Source: Bradysia coprophila (lineage: Eukaryota > Arthropoda > Insecta > Diptera > Sciaridae). From it: 64,000 nt of DNA. Below the pieces are notes generated by a model. That model was given only the letters and a program-made list of their open reading frames with translations. It did not search any database and had not been told where the DNA came from. The position numbers and the translations under genes were made by a program. Below, in pieces: positions 46,218 through 57,639 of the stretch (position 1 is the first letter of the stretch; each line of letters begins with the position of its first letter). The DNA lies in the NCBI RefSeq assembly GCF_014529535.1, contig NC_050736.1, positions 4,588,001-4,652,000 of the forward strand, read 5' to 3'.

Positions 46218-46469
46218 ATTACACGATTTATTTTAAATTAAAAATTGTAAAACCGCGGCAGATTCAAAAATGTCACCGCAACCGATTAATAAACAGTTGA
46301 AAAAGCGAACGTGACCTGCTACATTCTCTACAAAAATGAACAACTTTATGACACACGATAATGACAGTTGGTAATCGTATTCTTGACTGAGTTTAGAGAA
46401 AAATGCTATTCGTTGAAACGTTTTGCTAATTTTGTCAATATAAACAAGTTGTACATACTGCTGCTGATT

Positions 46470-48635
46470 ATGGACAACACAAAACGGAATTTATTTTTAT
46501 TTCTAGCTCTAATTAGTTGGTGTAAGTATGATCGTCGAATTGTTGCAACGTTAAACAATGAAACTGGATAACCACGCCCCTCTCCTGTTTCGATTAATAT
46601 TTAAGCTTCAGGTATGCTGATTAGTCTATGTTAATTTCCAGGCAATTATGCTGCTGGTGACTGTTCTATGCCCCAAATATTAAGAGGGACATGGTTTTCA
46701 TGGGAAACTGGACGACCCACACAAACTGTAATCGATGCAACAACAATGTCTCAAAGAGGCGAATGTGTGACATTTCTAAAAGACGGAGCCGATTACACAT
46801 TCATCTTCAAGGGACTCGGAAACAACTGCTATCACTGTGTCAAAGCTTACACAAGAACGTTGAATGTTTTCGAGAAAATCGAAAGTCCGTGCGTTACCTT
46901 ACTACCAAACGAGGAGCCAACAATAGAACGTGTTTGTATTGGAATCCGGGACGATCAACAGTTGATAACGTTGTTCAACGAAAATTATGTGCCGATCAAT
47001 TGCCGATCGTCGCTAGAAGGTGTATGGCAGTTTGCTTACCAGAATCGGTTCCGTTTCACTGGCGAGTGCGATAATCCTGAAGCTCGAATTCAATCTTGTC
47101 AAACGGCAGGAACGCAATTCTTAATCACCAATCAAAAGTTCAACATCACCTACAAGCAATGCCAGGGTATGTCGGGAACGTTTTCCGGTGTAGTCGAATA
47201 CAGCTGTCTGGGCGATTGGTTCGTCGGTAAGAATCACTACTTCGCCGTGGCCAACACAAAGGAAAGTCGTAAGGACGAGAAGTATCGTTGCTTCCTGAAG
47301 AATCGTGACGATGACTTTTACATTGGTGTGTCCATAACGGCCGAATGTAATACACTGAAGACGGTTGAAAAGTCACCGGAAAGAATGCGAGTTACACCGG
47401 TAAAGGCTGAAGTTGTCGTTCCCGGATGTCGACTGCCGCAGAATTTCAGCGGTGAATGGGTTAATACGGCCAATATTGACGCAGACGTTTTCATCAACGA
47501 GACTCATATCATTGAAACGTATCATCCGGATAGAGCTCGATGGCGCAGATCGATCTACGTATGTCGCGAACAACGTGATACTCGAATTATGATGGCCCGT
47601 TTAACAGTCGATGGATGGTAAGTGTTTGCTGATGATTCGTATCGAATCCATCCTAATGCCATGCTGTTTCTTATAGTCAGAAAGATTACGTTTGCTTCGA
47701 CTTTGTACCACGACATCACAACATCATTCGTTATCGTAAAGGTTTGGCTGTGATCAAGGACGACTTCAGTCACGTATGTTCATGGGTACAGTTCCCCAAT
47801 AAAGAGGAATGGCGTTACGACTTATATCTAGCGAAAAATCCGGTCCCAGTAAGATGTCCGGTTGCTGGAAAATTCAATTTCACCCAACACGGCGAACATC
47901 CCTTCAAAACAAGGTTCGTTTACTTTAATTTCTATATTTGGTCGTGCTCAGATCGTATTGCTAGTTTGACTGTTTCGAGAGACTCGATGAGGGATAGGGA
48001 TTGTTTGGTTTCTCCATCTGAAAGTGTGTGCGCATCGCTAATTTCTTTTCGTTTCTCTTTCCAGAATTCTTGGAGGTGTTACCCTCAGTCCCCGACCCGA
48101 CATTAGATGCAAACAAAATATTTCCGATCTGTCTGTATGCGATACCGATCAGAAAGAGATGGCCATCGACGAAAACTATTGTCTGAGTGTGGACCATTTG
48201 GGTCGACCGGTCGACATCTATCACGATCCCGATTACATTATGAAGTGCATCGGTTTTTGGAAGGAAAATCTGCGATCCTATTTGATCACCTACGATGACC
48301 TGGATCCGCTGTCAAAGTACAGATGTTGGGTGTACCAGAGAGCCGATTTGAATCGTGTGCTGATGTCGCAAGCCGTTGGTGCCTTTTGTCACATCAAACA
48401 GGATGTGACTTCGTCCAATTTTACGGAGGGTGCAGTGGTAGCACTCGATATGACAGAGTATGAGAGAGAACGGGACCAGTGTCCCATGCATTTTGACGAC
48501 GGTGAGAATCCGTGGCGACAAACCGAAAATTTTATCAAAATCTTTGATTGGGACTTTTATAAGAGTTCTTCGACTGCGCACAAGTATGTGACCTGGTTGG
48601 TTTTATTGAGCGTAGCCATCAAAATAGTTTTTTAG
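46470..48635 (+). CDS. Insect-type cysteine-rich secreted/GPI-anchored protein (DUF7042-7045-like)
   Basis: Four exons, 46470-46521, 46642-47617, 47677-47913 and 48065-48635, give an unbroken 611-aa frame; all introns have GT/AG ends (121, 59 and 151 nt counted between exons). The N-terminus is a signal peptide (N-L-F-L-F-L-A-L-I-S-W) followed by D-C-S-M-P-Q-I-L-R-G-T-W-F-S-W-E, an opening block I associate with the insect proteins bearing the DUF7044/7043/7042/7045 domains. Similar openings recur downstream: C-R-S-S-L-E-G-V-W-Q-F, C-R-L-P-Q-N-F-S-G-E-W and C-P-V-A-G-K-F-N-F, so the ectodomain looks like several related cysteine-paired modules. N-glycosylation sequons are present (N-I-T, N-F-S, N-E-T, N-I-S, N-F-T). 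The C-terminus ends in a hydrophobic tail, W-L-V-L-L-S-V-A-I-K-I-V-F, with no cytoplasmic part, fitting a GPI anchor. Molecular role unknown. AATAAA is near 48936. Confidence 0.85.
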
Positions 48636-49035
48636 AATCACATTCCAAATTAATTCCAATTTTTGAACTCGTAAAATTTCAATGAATCTCAGTACGATTC
48701 TCATTTTGTAAATGTTTTTCATGTGTAGGCAAAAAAAAAAGTTTTGAACGAGAAAGTCCCTCGTTTTTAAGTGTAAAATGAAACGTAACATTTCCGATAA
48801 TATTTTAGTGTTAAGTTAAGATTAAGCGTTTATGAAACAGCAATACGTCCGACACGAATGCCTTTTCAACCATTTCGATTATAATTTTTGTACGTTACAC
48901 TAAGAATCCAAATTTTATAGAATTTGACGTTTAGAAATAAAAAAAAATGCGAAATTTCTACATTATTGTTTCAGTTAAGTTCTCCAAGGTCCACGTAGAG
49001 TTATGTTTAATCTGTTGAATCGTAGCAAATGACGA
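48636..49035. other. 3' UTR of the GPI-anchored protein gene
   Basis: Contains the AATAAA near 48936; otherwise no feature. Confidence 0.45.
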
Positions 49036-49425
49036 GGTAATAGTACATTACTTACCAATGGGACAAATGATGGAAATGGTACTTGTGTGAATTTTGCCGA
49101 TCGAGGCTTAGCCAAGGTCGGTAAACACACAAGAAGTACAATTTCCATAATTTACATTGCCAAATAAGGTATTTTATTCAAAAACTTGAGGTAGAGTTTT
49201 GGATCCGTGCAGTAAGTTAACTTTACCTCACGTTTTTGAATAAATTAATATAACAGAAACGGCACCGCTCACATAATGTTCATTTACACAAAAGTCTTAT
49301 CCTCGATCGTAAAGTAAAACGCGGTACTATACACGTGAAATAATTTGATATTTCGTATCACGATGAGTAAAAGAATGCTTTAGATATCAAATTCCTTCAC
49401 TGGTAAAGTAATGTACTACTTCGTG
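49036..49425. repeat. Nested inverted repeats
   Basis: Three concentric or adjacent fold-backs: GGTAATAGTACATTACTTACC-like ends at about 49036 and 49400; a stem centred near 49115 around GATCGAGGCTTAGCC; and TTATTCAAAAACTTGAGGTA with its inverse TACCTCACGTTTTTGAATAA at 49173-49245. They may be pieces of one compound element. Confidence 0.5.
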
Positions 49426-49752
49426 CCTTGGGCATACATTTCGGAATTTTTCTCGTAATCTAGGCCCTCAGCATGAAAAGTTGTATACGCATCTGTTGTG
49501 GATGGTTAATTTATTCACACTGCGATCGGGCTACAACTCGCGAAATTGCCTAAAATATACCGTTTACAACAAATACGTAATAGGGATAAAAATATGAAAA
49601 GTCGAGTTTTCGTCTGAATTTGGTTGATGTTACATGCTGAGGGCGTCTAAAGTAGTGCTAGAAACATGAAAAGTATTACCGCCAATCAAGGTTAACACAT
49701 GCAAGGAGTGTATAGTGAATATCTGGTTTTGTATAGTGTTACGTTTCGAACT

Positions 49753-49852
49753 AAATAGCCTCAATACGAACAACACACACTCTACAGAAAGCAAAATTTC
49801 GACTCTGCCGCTATTATCCGTAGAGTGTGTGTTGTTCGTATTGAGGCTATTT
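49753..49852. repeat. Perfect 33-bp inverted repeat around a 34-bp spacer
   Basis: 49753-49785 (AAATAGCCTCAATACGAACA...) and 49820-49852 are exact reverse complements. Pairing continues outward with two mismatches to TTCGAA on each side. The words TTCGAACAGTT recur just downstream at 49855 and 49875. Confidence 0.85.
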
Positions 49853-49859
49853 ATTTCGA

Positions 49860-50200
49860 ACAGTTAGCATAGTTTTCGAACAGTTGGCACAAATTGGCTG
49901 CTGATACAAATTGTTTTCATAGAGTATACCAGTTCGAACACATAGTTACGTTTTTGCACAGTTGAGGCTACGGACCATAATATTGTTATAACTTGTTATA
50001 AACTGAACTGGAAGACTATGAAGTTGGAATAGTTTACGCACAGCTGAGGCTGTTACGTTAGGTTATCAACGAAATGTGTTTTTAATCGATCAAGTACATT
50101 TAGATGTAACTTTATTCAATTTTTTTGATTGCAGTGTGATGAAAATAGTGCTTAACATCCTATTTACTAACTAGTTAGCAAAATAGCTATTTTAAATTAA
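49860..50200. other. Non-coding stretch
   Basis: Only the repeated TTCGAACAGTTGGCA-type words near 49855-49890 stand out. Confidence 0.4.
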
Positions 50201-50394
50201 TTAACCTGTTACAGACGGCAGTCATTTGACAAGTATTGTTATTGGGTCTATTACTTCCATCGATCAAAGTATTTTTAATCTGTTGATTTCGAATCTTGTA
50301 CTTCAATTTTTAAAACATGCATTTTACTATTATGAAGAACCATATTACACAGAGCTTGTCATTGTTTTTGTCGTCGTTATCGATAACAGATGAA
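50201..50394 (+). mobile_element. MITE family 1 copy with intact left TTAA terminus
   Basis: Begins TTAACCTGTTACAGACGGCA and runs through all internal blocks to GTCGTCGTTATCGATAACAG at 50369-50389, where the right terminal repeat is lost. Together with 41870-41980 it defines a ~190-bp element with TTAA-flanked CCTGTTACAGACG ends, as expected for a piggyBac-derived MITE. Confidence 0.8.
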
Positions 50395-51190
50395 TCCTTT
50401 AGAGAAAAGCTAAGGATTGAAGTGATGAAGGACTGTGATGAATTCGTAGGTCTCCTTTCTACTTTTTGAACTGATTTGGAATGCTTTTATTGATCTGTGA
50501 ATGATTCATTTAATTTTTCTAAATTCAATTAGATTATTTTTGTTTTTTATGTAATATTGTTTGGCAAACTGTTTTTTACAGTTTCCTACTGATTGTTTTC
50601 CACACTTAGAAAAAAGAACGATAATGAACTTCATTAAATGAAGTGAAATTAAAAAAAAAATGTGCGAAACACTTAACAAATAGCTAATTTTCGTCAAAAA
50701 ACGTGTTAACATATTTGATGATCTTGATCTAGCAGGACTACAAATAAATCCTTTGCTAAACAGTAATGTTATTAAGTCACAATACCAATAGATCCAACAG
50801 TCCAAGGTTATTCGCAATGTCAAAAATTATCTACAGACTCTGTAGTACAGAGAACCTAATATGAACATATGTGCAGTGCAAATGAGCAGACACTTTGTTC
50901 ACGTTTGAACGTAGAAACAAATGTTTGAATGGAATTGAATATTTATTGAATGTTTGGTTCAAATTTCACATCACATTAAATTGAACGTTTTGGTTGATCC
51001 GGAGAAAACATAAAATTAAACGGCAGCTCAATTTTTTTACAGAGTCGAGGTTCGGGTTCTCTATAGATAACGGTATAGCTGTCAGTGTTCGGGTTTACAG
51101 TTACTCTGGCTTGATCTATATCTCCAGATAGTTTAAAAACTTTTGGCGATAAAACTGTAAAAAAAAGTTCAAAAATTATAGTACGAAACC
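50395..51190. other. Non-coding stretch
   Basis: The frame of 105 codons on the minus strand at 50506-50823 shows no recognisable protein character. Nothing supported. Confidence 0.4.
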
Positions 51191-51360
51191 CATAGAATTA
51201 TACTCGAGAGTTGGCAAGATGGCACTTTAAAATGACAACACTAGTTGAAAGAGGAAACCAGCATTTTGGGGGGTTGTTGGGCCGTTGTTTTTGCTGCTGT
51301 TACATGATGCACATGATAAAACGACAAAAAGCCACCAACTCTCAAGTATAATAACTCTAT
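51191..51360. mobile_element. Small inverted-repeat element (ATTATACTCGAGAGTTGG ends)
   Basis: CATAGAATTATACTCGAGAG, TTGG at the left matches the complement of CCAACTCTCAAGTATAATAA, CTCTATG at the right, with a 3-base gap and one mismatch. The flanking CGAAACC words are direct repeats (51185 and 51363). Confidence 0.6.
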
Positions 51361-51422
51361 GACGAAACCAATAGAAGGAAAATTACAAAGACTATAAAAG
51401 CTATAGATCTCACAAAACGGTG

Positions 51423-51560
51423 TCGGGGAATCTCGCACACGCGATCATAGTATGCGTCCTTTTACGACATGTAACGAAAAGTCATGACTGTGCGAGATTC
51501 ACCACTTAGAGGTGAATCTCGCACACCATGAATTTGTGTGGTGTGCGAGATTACCCTACC
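51423..51560. repeat. Compact element with four inverted AATCTCGCACAC motifs
   Basis: Outer GGGAATCTCGCACAC and GTGTGCGAGATTACCC are inverted. In the centre TGTGCGAGATTCACC (51489-51503) and GGTGAATCTCGCACA (51511-51525) form a perfect 15-bp stem with a 7-nt loop. The octamer core thus appears four times in alternating orientation within about 130 bases. Confidence 0.75.
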
Positions 51561-52321
51561 CCCACAAAACTTATTTCTTGTGAACGAACGCTACGAGAAT
51601 TTGTTATAACGCCGAAAAAATGTAAAAATTAGGATGCACTACAAGGGTTTATATTAATCTATCTAGTCTCATTTCTAGAATTTTATGAGAAAAATCATTT
51701 GGTAAAAATGTTATTTTCTACATCAACACCCGGACTATCATCTGACAGCGACAGCTGATTTAAATTTTCGTTTCGAAACGGTCGGTACGACAGTTTCTGT
51801 ATTTGAAGGTGTAGAGTTAGTACTGTAGAATTGTAGAAATTTTTCATCAGTTCAAAAAACTTCGTTCAAGCATCTGCGACAATAAAAAGTTTGTGCTTGA
51901 AATATGAATTTTGATAGTTTAAGTTAATTTAATTTCGCAGTGTTTGAGTGAAAGATTCGGTTTGCATTATCCACATAATTTCGAATAAAATACCGAATCG
52001 TTTCGATAAATGCAGAAGAGGTAAATCCATTGCAATCGAAATTCCGATGCAGTTTTTTTTTGTCCATTGTCTTGGTGACGTTGAAAATTTAATTTCTGTT
52101 TTGGTGGGAATTTTTTTTCCCTATTTTGACAAATTTTTTGCGCAAAATCTAGAAAAATGTGCATGTGATCGCATTGATAAGAAGGGTTCAAGACCAACGA
52201 ACACTATTCGCATTGAAACTGAAATTAGGTTCCATAAATTTTGCCGTTTCGACGCTTGATTTCGTATGTTGTAAACAAATATTTGAATATTATGCTTTGA
52301 ACCTTTGCAGTGCAATTGAAC
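51561..52321. other. Presumed promoter and 5' UTR of the 839-aa protein gene
   Basis: No TATA box or clear transcription start was identified. Open frames at 51948-52362 overlap this stretch but do not look coding. Confidence 0.4.
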
Positions 52322-55300
52322 ATGATGAACCCATTGGGACACAAATTGAACAACAGTTATGAATCCGAGCAGTCATCAAGCAATGGTGTAAGTGAAATTC
52401 CAAATATCAGCAATTTGTTATTTGTTTTGACAAATTGCAATTGAGGCCAATAACTTGTAACTAACTCGATACGAAAATTTTCCAGTCAATAAACGAAGCA
52501 AATACATCGGAAAGTGCATCGGCAGTAACACCACCACTCAGTTTACCTGAATTATTTGCTGTTGATCGCATTAATGCATTGAATGTCGTGGAAAACGGAT
52601 CCGACAATTGCAGAGTTTCAGCAACCGAATTCGAATATGATTCGGAACAGACCCAATATTCAAATACGTTCAGTTCGGCCGAAATATCGGACCAAAATGA
52701 GAGAGTTTACAAGGAGCTCGGTGAAATAAAGCTTACGAAAATACTGAAATCGCTCACCTCCCATCAATCGCCGCATCAGTGTACGTTGCAACAAAACTAC
52801 TGTGATCGTAATATTGACAAATCGCCGTCCATCATTTATAACATGGAAAACAGCTGTAATGCGACGGACAATAAAATTGCAAAGAGAAACAGCGCCCACA
52901 AATATGACAAAAACTTAACATTTAAGTTAGACATCGGTAGCAACAGTCGCCGAACGAAGACAATCGCCCCATCGACGATCAGTACGCGAACGATGGGAAC
53001 AAGAAAAACCCCAATAAAACCTCGTCCGCAATCACCGGACTTATTCGATGACTTTTCCGATTCTGAAAACAACAACATTTCCGATAACAACGACGCGGTG
53101 TTGGAACACTCGGTACTGTCGGAAAAAGGAAAGGAAAGTGAATGGGAGAAATCATTGTTGAAACGCATCCAAGCCTCGTTGTCGGGTGTTCTGCCACCGC
53201 CATCCAAGACAATAATCCAGTACAACAGCACTGAACTGTTGGACATTTACAACGAAAATCTGACCAAAATGTCCGGTTGTGACGGAAGCGAATCGAAACA
53301 CACCGAATCGTTATTCAAACCCACCCACACTGTGGACGAGGTAAAAACCATCGGATGGAATGACATGAACATGGGCATAAAATGTCACGGTCTGCTGTAC
53401 AATCGAACGACTGACAGCGAGGAAATTGAGCTGCTGGGCATGAAGTATGTCGAACGTTGCGTTGGAGTGGAGACGAGCTCATCGTTTACGCACACCTATC
53501 GGCCTAGCGCTAACAAACTGCGCATGAAGATGCTGAGTCAATCGCCGGGAACGCGGTTAAGTCATTTGGTTGGTCGAAAGAGGGGCCTGTCAGCGGCGAA
53601 TCTATTGTCGAAACAATGTGGATCTGATTCGTCGAAGCTGGGCAGCAAGCAGCTGATGATAGATGTGCAGTAAGTTTACTTTTTGATTTTTTTTTTTTCG
53701 TTATCATTTCGGACCACCCTAGAGTTCAGATGAATCATCGACAGTTGATTTTTGAAACTATTCCATCCAACGGAAATGTATTCCAAAATTTCAAAAATTC
53801 ACGTCTTGTTGGGCTGTTCGAAAATCATTTATTTAAAGAATTCGATAAAGTCGGCGACTTCGAAATAAGTGCTGCATTTTGTCACAACGGTGTTTCGACT
53901 GATCCCCTCATACAAACGAAAGTGTTTTTAAGTCTTTAAACCATCTTACCACTACAACTGAAACAAAATGTGTCTCGTATTTCGAAGTCGACGACTGTAA
54001 GCAATTGTGACCGTAATAAACTCATTAGTGCGGTGAAATATGGAAACAAAACCATTCATTCTCACTACACTGTGTTAAATGTTTTACCACCGCTCGAGTG
54101 TAGTGTTTCTATGACCTGCACGGTTGAAACTGTACATTTGGAAATACCAACAACTTTACCTAATGATGGTTTATGACTTCTCCAATAGTCGTTCGATTTT
54201 TTGATGCTCATTTTTGAATTTTAGCTGAGCGTAGTACGAACCAACCTCACTTGTGATCTGAGTTTTGAACAGTCGTGACGCATTTTTCTCTTTTTAATAG
54301 GAAAAATTGCGGTAGACGACGGAAGGCCGCAACACCCAAGCGTCGTACACCTGCTAAGAAAAAGACTCCAGGTAATAACTAATCGATTCCACCCTATCAC
54401 AACAACCAAACAATCATTTCATTTCTCTTATAGGCCGCAAAACACCTGGCTCGGCACGGAAACGTGCAACACTATCAACTAAGTCTATGGCTCCGACGCG
54501 TGAAACATCAAAACGGGCTCTGTTCCAAAGTCCGCCGCAACAGAAACCAAAATGTGTAAAGCCAACGATTCCGGAAGACGTAGCCCGACGCGTCGACAAG
54601 TCGAAACGGATGTTATTTTCACCGTCCACCGACGAACGTGATGCCAAACCGTCGAACAGTTTCAGTCAACCGATTGGAAAGCGCAGGAGAGACGAGGACG
54701 GTCTACTGGGTAATCAGTCAAAGTTACCGCGCATCGGTGGCATTGATGATATACGCACTTCACGCACCATGTTAGCTAAAAGTCAAACTTTCTGTGTTAA
54801 TAATACAATCAACAACGAACCGGCAACGGGATCATCGGTACTTCGAGCTAGATCCGATGTGACACTAAATGGCCAACAGTTGTCACAGTCCCATCGAAGG
54901 AAGTTGCTGTGGGCAGTATCTACCTCGTTACGTAAGAAGAACATCAATTCGCAACATAAAGACTTTACCGCATTCGCTAGTGTGTTGGCGAAGGTTGTCA
55001 AACGATTGTTCCTTGAAACAAGAGATGAGAGCACGTCGACTAGCGACACTATGATCAGGTAAACGAACAGAGTTTTTTTTTGTCCCATTCGGTCAGCACT
55101 AAACTTTCGTCCATTTTTCTTTACAGAATTGCTGATCGACTGGTATTTTGGGTAGTTCAAGGCAAATCAATCGACGAAATTTACTTAAATGAAAAAATGC
55201 GCAAAGAAAATCTTCGTGCCGCTTCGAAAATTAAATTGAAGGGCTACATAGGACCGGAAGACTACGAAAAGCTGAAGAAACCAATACAAAAAGTCAATTC

Positions 55301-55700
55301 GAATTTGTTCCTATCTCAATCATCGACGGACTCGTTCAATTTCAGTCAGCAATCGTTCAGCTTCAGCACCCAGACAACCATATCACAGAACACCGAAGGC
55401 TTATTAAATGATCTCTCGTTAAGTAACAATTGCTTCAACGAAACCAACAGTTTGGGTGCCATGCCGGAAACGGTAAACTATGCATTGTGCGGAAGTTCGT
55501 CAAAGAGTAATACCAGCGGCAGTGTGTTAAGGGAAAATGTACGGGAGAGTGAGCTGAAGCAAAAATCTGGTCAAAAATTGATTGAATTTTCGGGAAAAGA
55601 CCAGAAAAATGTTAGTCCATATCACGATAAGGTTTACTTCGTTGGAGGTTCGCGGACTAATATCATGAATGTTAAGCGGCAAATATCATTCGATGCATAA
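52322..55700 (+). CDS. Basic, probably nuclear protein of 839 aa, family not recognised
   Basis: Five exons, 52322-52387, 52486-53669, 54301-54371, 54434-55058 and 55127-55700, join in frame with GT/AG introns (98, 631, 62 and 68 nt). The N-terminal 400 residues are low-complexity and rich in S, T, N and D. Near residues 340-400 is a more ordered basic block with R-P-S-A-N-K-L-R, S-P-G-T-R-L-S-H-L and G-R-K-R-G-L-S. Exon 3 and the start of exon 4 encode a strongly basic stretch with repeated K-K/R-T-P motifs (T-P-K-R-R-T-P, K-K-K-T-P-G), typical of DNA or chromatin binding and of CDK sites, and likely a nuclear import signal. The C-terminal third has a predicted helical domain, H-R-R-K-L-L-W-A-V-S through D-R-L-V-F-W-V-V-Q-G-K-S-I-D-E-I-Y, split by the last intron, then an S/Q/N-rich tail. 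A cell-cycle or chromatin role is a guess. ATTAAA follows near 55827. The 3' part is duplicated downstream. Confidence 0.75.
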
Positions 55701-56036
55701 TAGTCACCATGAAGAAGAGTCTGGGATTCAATTTTTGCACCAACAATTTGCTGTAAATGGGAGCTCTTAAACAATGATGATTCATATCAATGGTAAACGA
55801 TATTTTATAACAGAAATTTTAAATGAATTAAAGACTTTGTGTGAATGAAAAACACTTTCATTGAATCCTCATAGACTTGCGGTACACAACGAGTAAACGG
55901 GAAGGTAGAAAGAAAGACTTAAACTTAAGTTAAATATTACATATACAACTTTGCAACAGTTACTTTTCCTTGCATAAACTGGCCTAACAATTGGGTAATT
56001 CGACAGAAGTGACTTAAATCTTACTCGTAAACGAGC
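55701..56036. other. 3' UTR of the 839-aa protein gene
   Basis: Contains a likely ATTAAA signal near 55827. No other feature. Repeated at 59684-60019. Confidence 0.45.
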
Positions 56037-57633
56037 CATCAGAACAGTCGGAGCGTTTGCTGCGACTGAGCCCCGTACAAACCCGTATATCTATTGCGTA
56101 CGTGACCCTATTGCGTCTGTCACCCTACTTTGACCGTAAACCTATTGCGCCGGTTAATGTAGTTAAAGTAAAATTATTATGGAATGTGTACATCTTAGAA
56201 ATTGCGCATAGCGCAATTACGAAGCCCCGTACGACGTTTCTTTCAAATAAAACAAAAATTTCAAATAGCCCTAAAATTTTAATTTATTGAGTATAAATAC
56301 ACATAGGGCCTAGTATCGACCTCAGTCCGAGGATCCAAATTTTTTTTTTTTCAACTACATTCTATTCGGCCTTTGGTGACCTTCCAGATGAAACAAAAAT
56401 TACGCAAAACGGATGAAATTTGCTCGAGTTATATGTAAAATACACATAGGGCCCTAGTAGCGGCCTTAGTCCGAGGACCCAAATTTAATTTTTTTTCAAC
56501 AACATTCTATTCGGTGTTCGATTACCTTCCAAATGAAACAAAAATTACGCAAAACGGATGAAATTTGCTCGAGTTATATGTAAAATACACATAGGGCCCT
56601 AGTAGCGGCCTTAGTCCAAGGACCCAAATTTATTTTTTTTTTCAACAATATTCTATTCGGTGTTCGATTATCTTTCAAATGAAACAAAAATTACGAAAAG
56701 CGGATGAAATTTACTCGAGTTGTATGTAAAATACGCATAGGGCCCTAGTAGCGGCCTAAGTCCGAGGACCCAAATTTAATTTTTTTTTTCAACAACATTC
56801 TATTCGGTGTTCGATTATCTTTCAAATGAAACAAAAATTACGAAAAACGGATGAAATTTACTCGAGTTGTATGTAAAATACGCATAGGGCCCTAGTAGCG
56901 GCCTAAGTCCGAGGACCCAAATTTAATTTTTTTTTTCAACAACATTCTATTCGGTGTTCGATTATCTTTCAAATGAAACAAAAATTACGAAAAACGGATG
57001 AAATTTACTCGAGTTGTATGTAAAATACGCATAGGGCCCTAGTAGCGGCCTTAGTCCGAGGACCCAAATTTAATTTTTTTTTCAACTACATTCTATTCGG
57101 CCTTTGATTACCTTCCAAATGACACAAAAATTACGAAAAACGGATTAAATTTACTTGAGTTCTATGTAAAATACACATAGGGCCCTAGTAGCTTTTCACT
57201 TCTAAGGCCCTAACTCACGGTCCACTCACCCGATTTTAAAAAACTTTTTTTCCTGGATTGGTATTGACAATACCTATCATTTGCCGTGTCATTTACATTT
57301 CCATCGTTTATTTTGCCATAAATATCACCAAAAGACCTTAAATTACTTAGGTGGCCCTAACTCACGACGGTCCGACCCGAATATGCCCATCTTCGAACTT
57401 AGCCTCACTATTTTGACTATCTTTCAGGGAAAAAAAAAAAATTTGAAATCGGATTTGATTTACTCAAGATATCGACGTGACGGACAGACGGACAGACGGC
57501 CCAAATTTTTATTGCGGATTCGTCATCTATGAACATAGGCAAACACTTTGCCCTTACCGTCTGCTTCGAATTCCATCAATTACACACGGCATCGTAATCC
57601 TATAAGCCCCTTCGTACTTCGTACGGGGCTAAA
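56037..57633. mobile_element. Tandem-repeat-bearing element, inverted copy
   Basis: Termini CATCAGAACAGTCGGAGCGT and TTCGTACTTCGTACGGGGCT are those of the element at 28898-30540 in reverse. Seven or so units of ~145 bp (56290-57195) carry TAGGGCCCTAGTAGCGGCCT and ACGGATGAAATTTRCTCGAG. A GACGGACAGACGG block and a CTTTGCCCTTACCGTCTGC block near the right end match the edge at 28960-28985. No coding capacity. Confidence 0.75.
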
Positions 57634-57639
57634 AAATGG

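Noticed and set aside
47146-48581. Several 60-90-codon minus-strand frames opposite the GPI-anchored protein gene
   Set aside because: Shadows of the plus-strand exons, which have matching splice sites, signal peptide and conserved cysteines.
52836-53246. 136-codon minus-strand frame inside exon 2 of the 839-aa protein gene
   Set aside because: Overlaps a better supported coding exon whose frame is continuous through four splices.
53730-54176. Open frames in the 631-nt intron of the 839-aa protein gene
   Set aside because: They do not join in phase with exons 2 and 3, whereas direct joining of 53669 to 54301 restores a clean frame.
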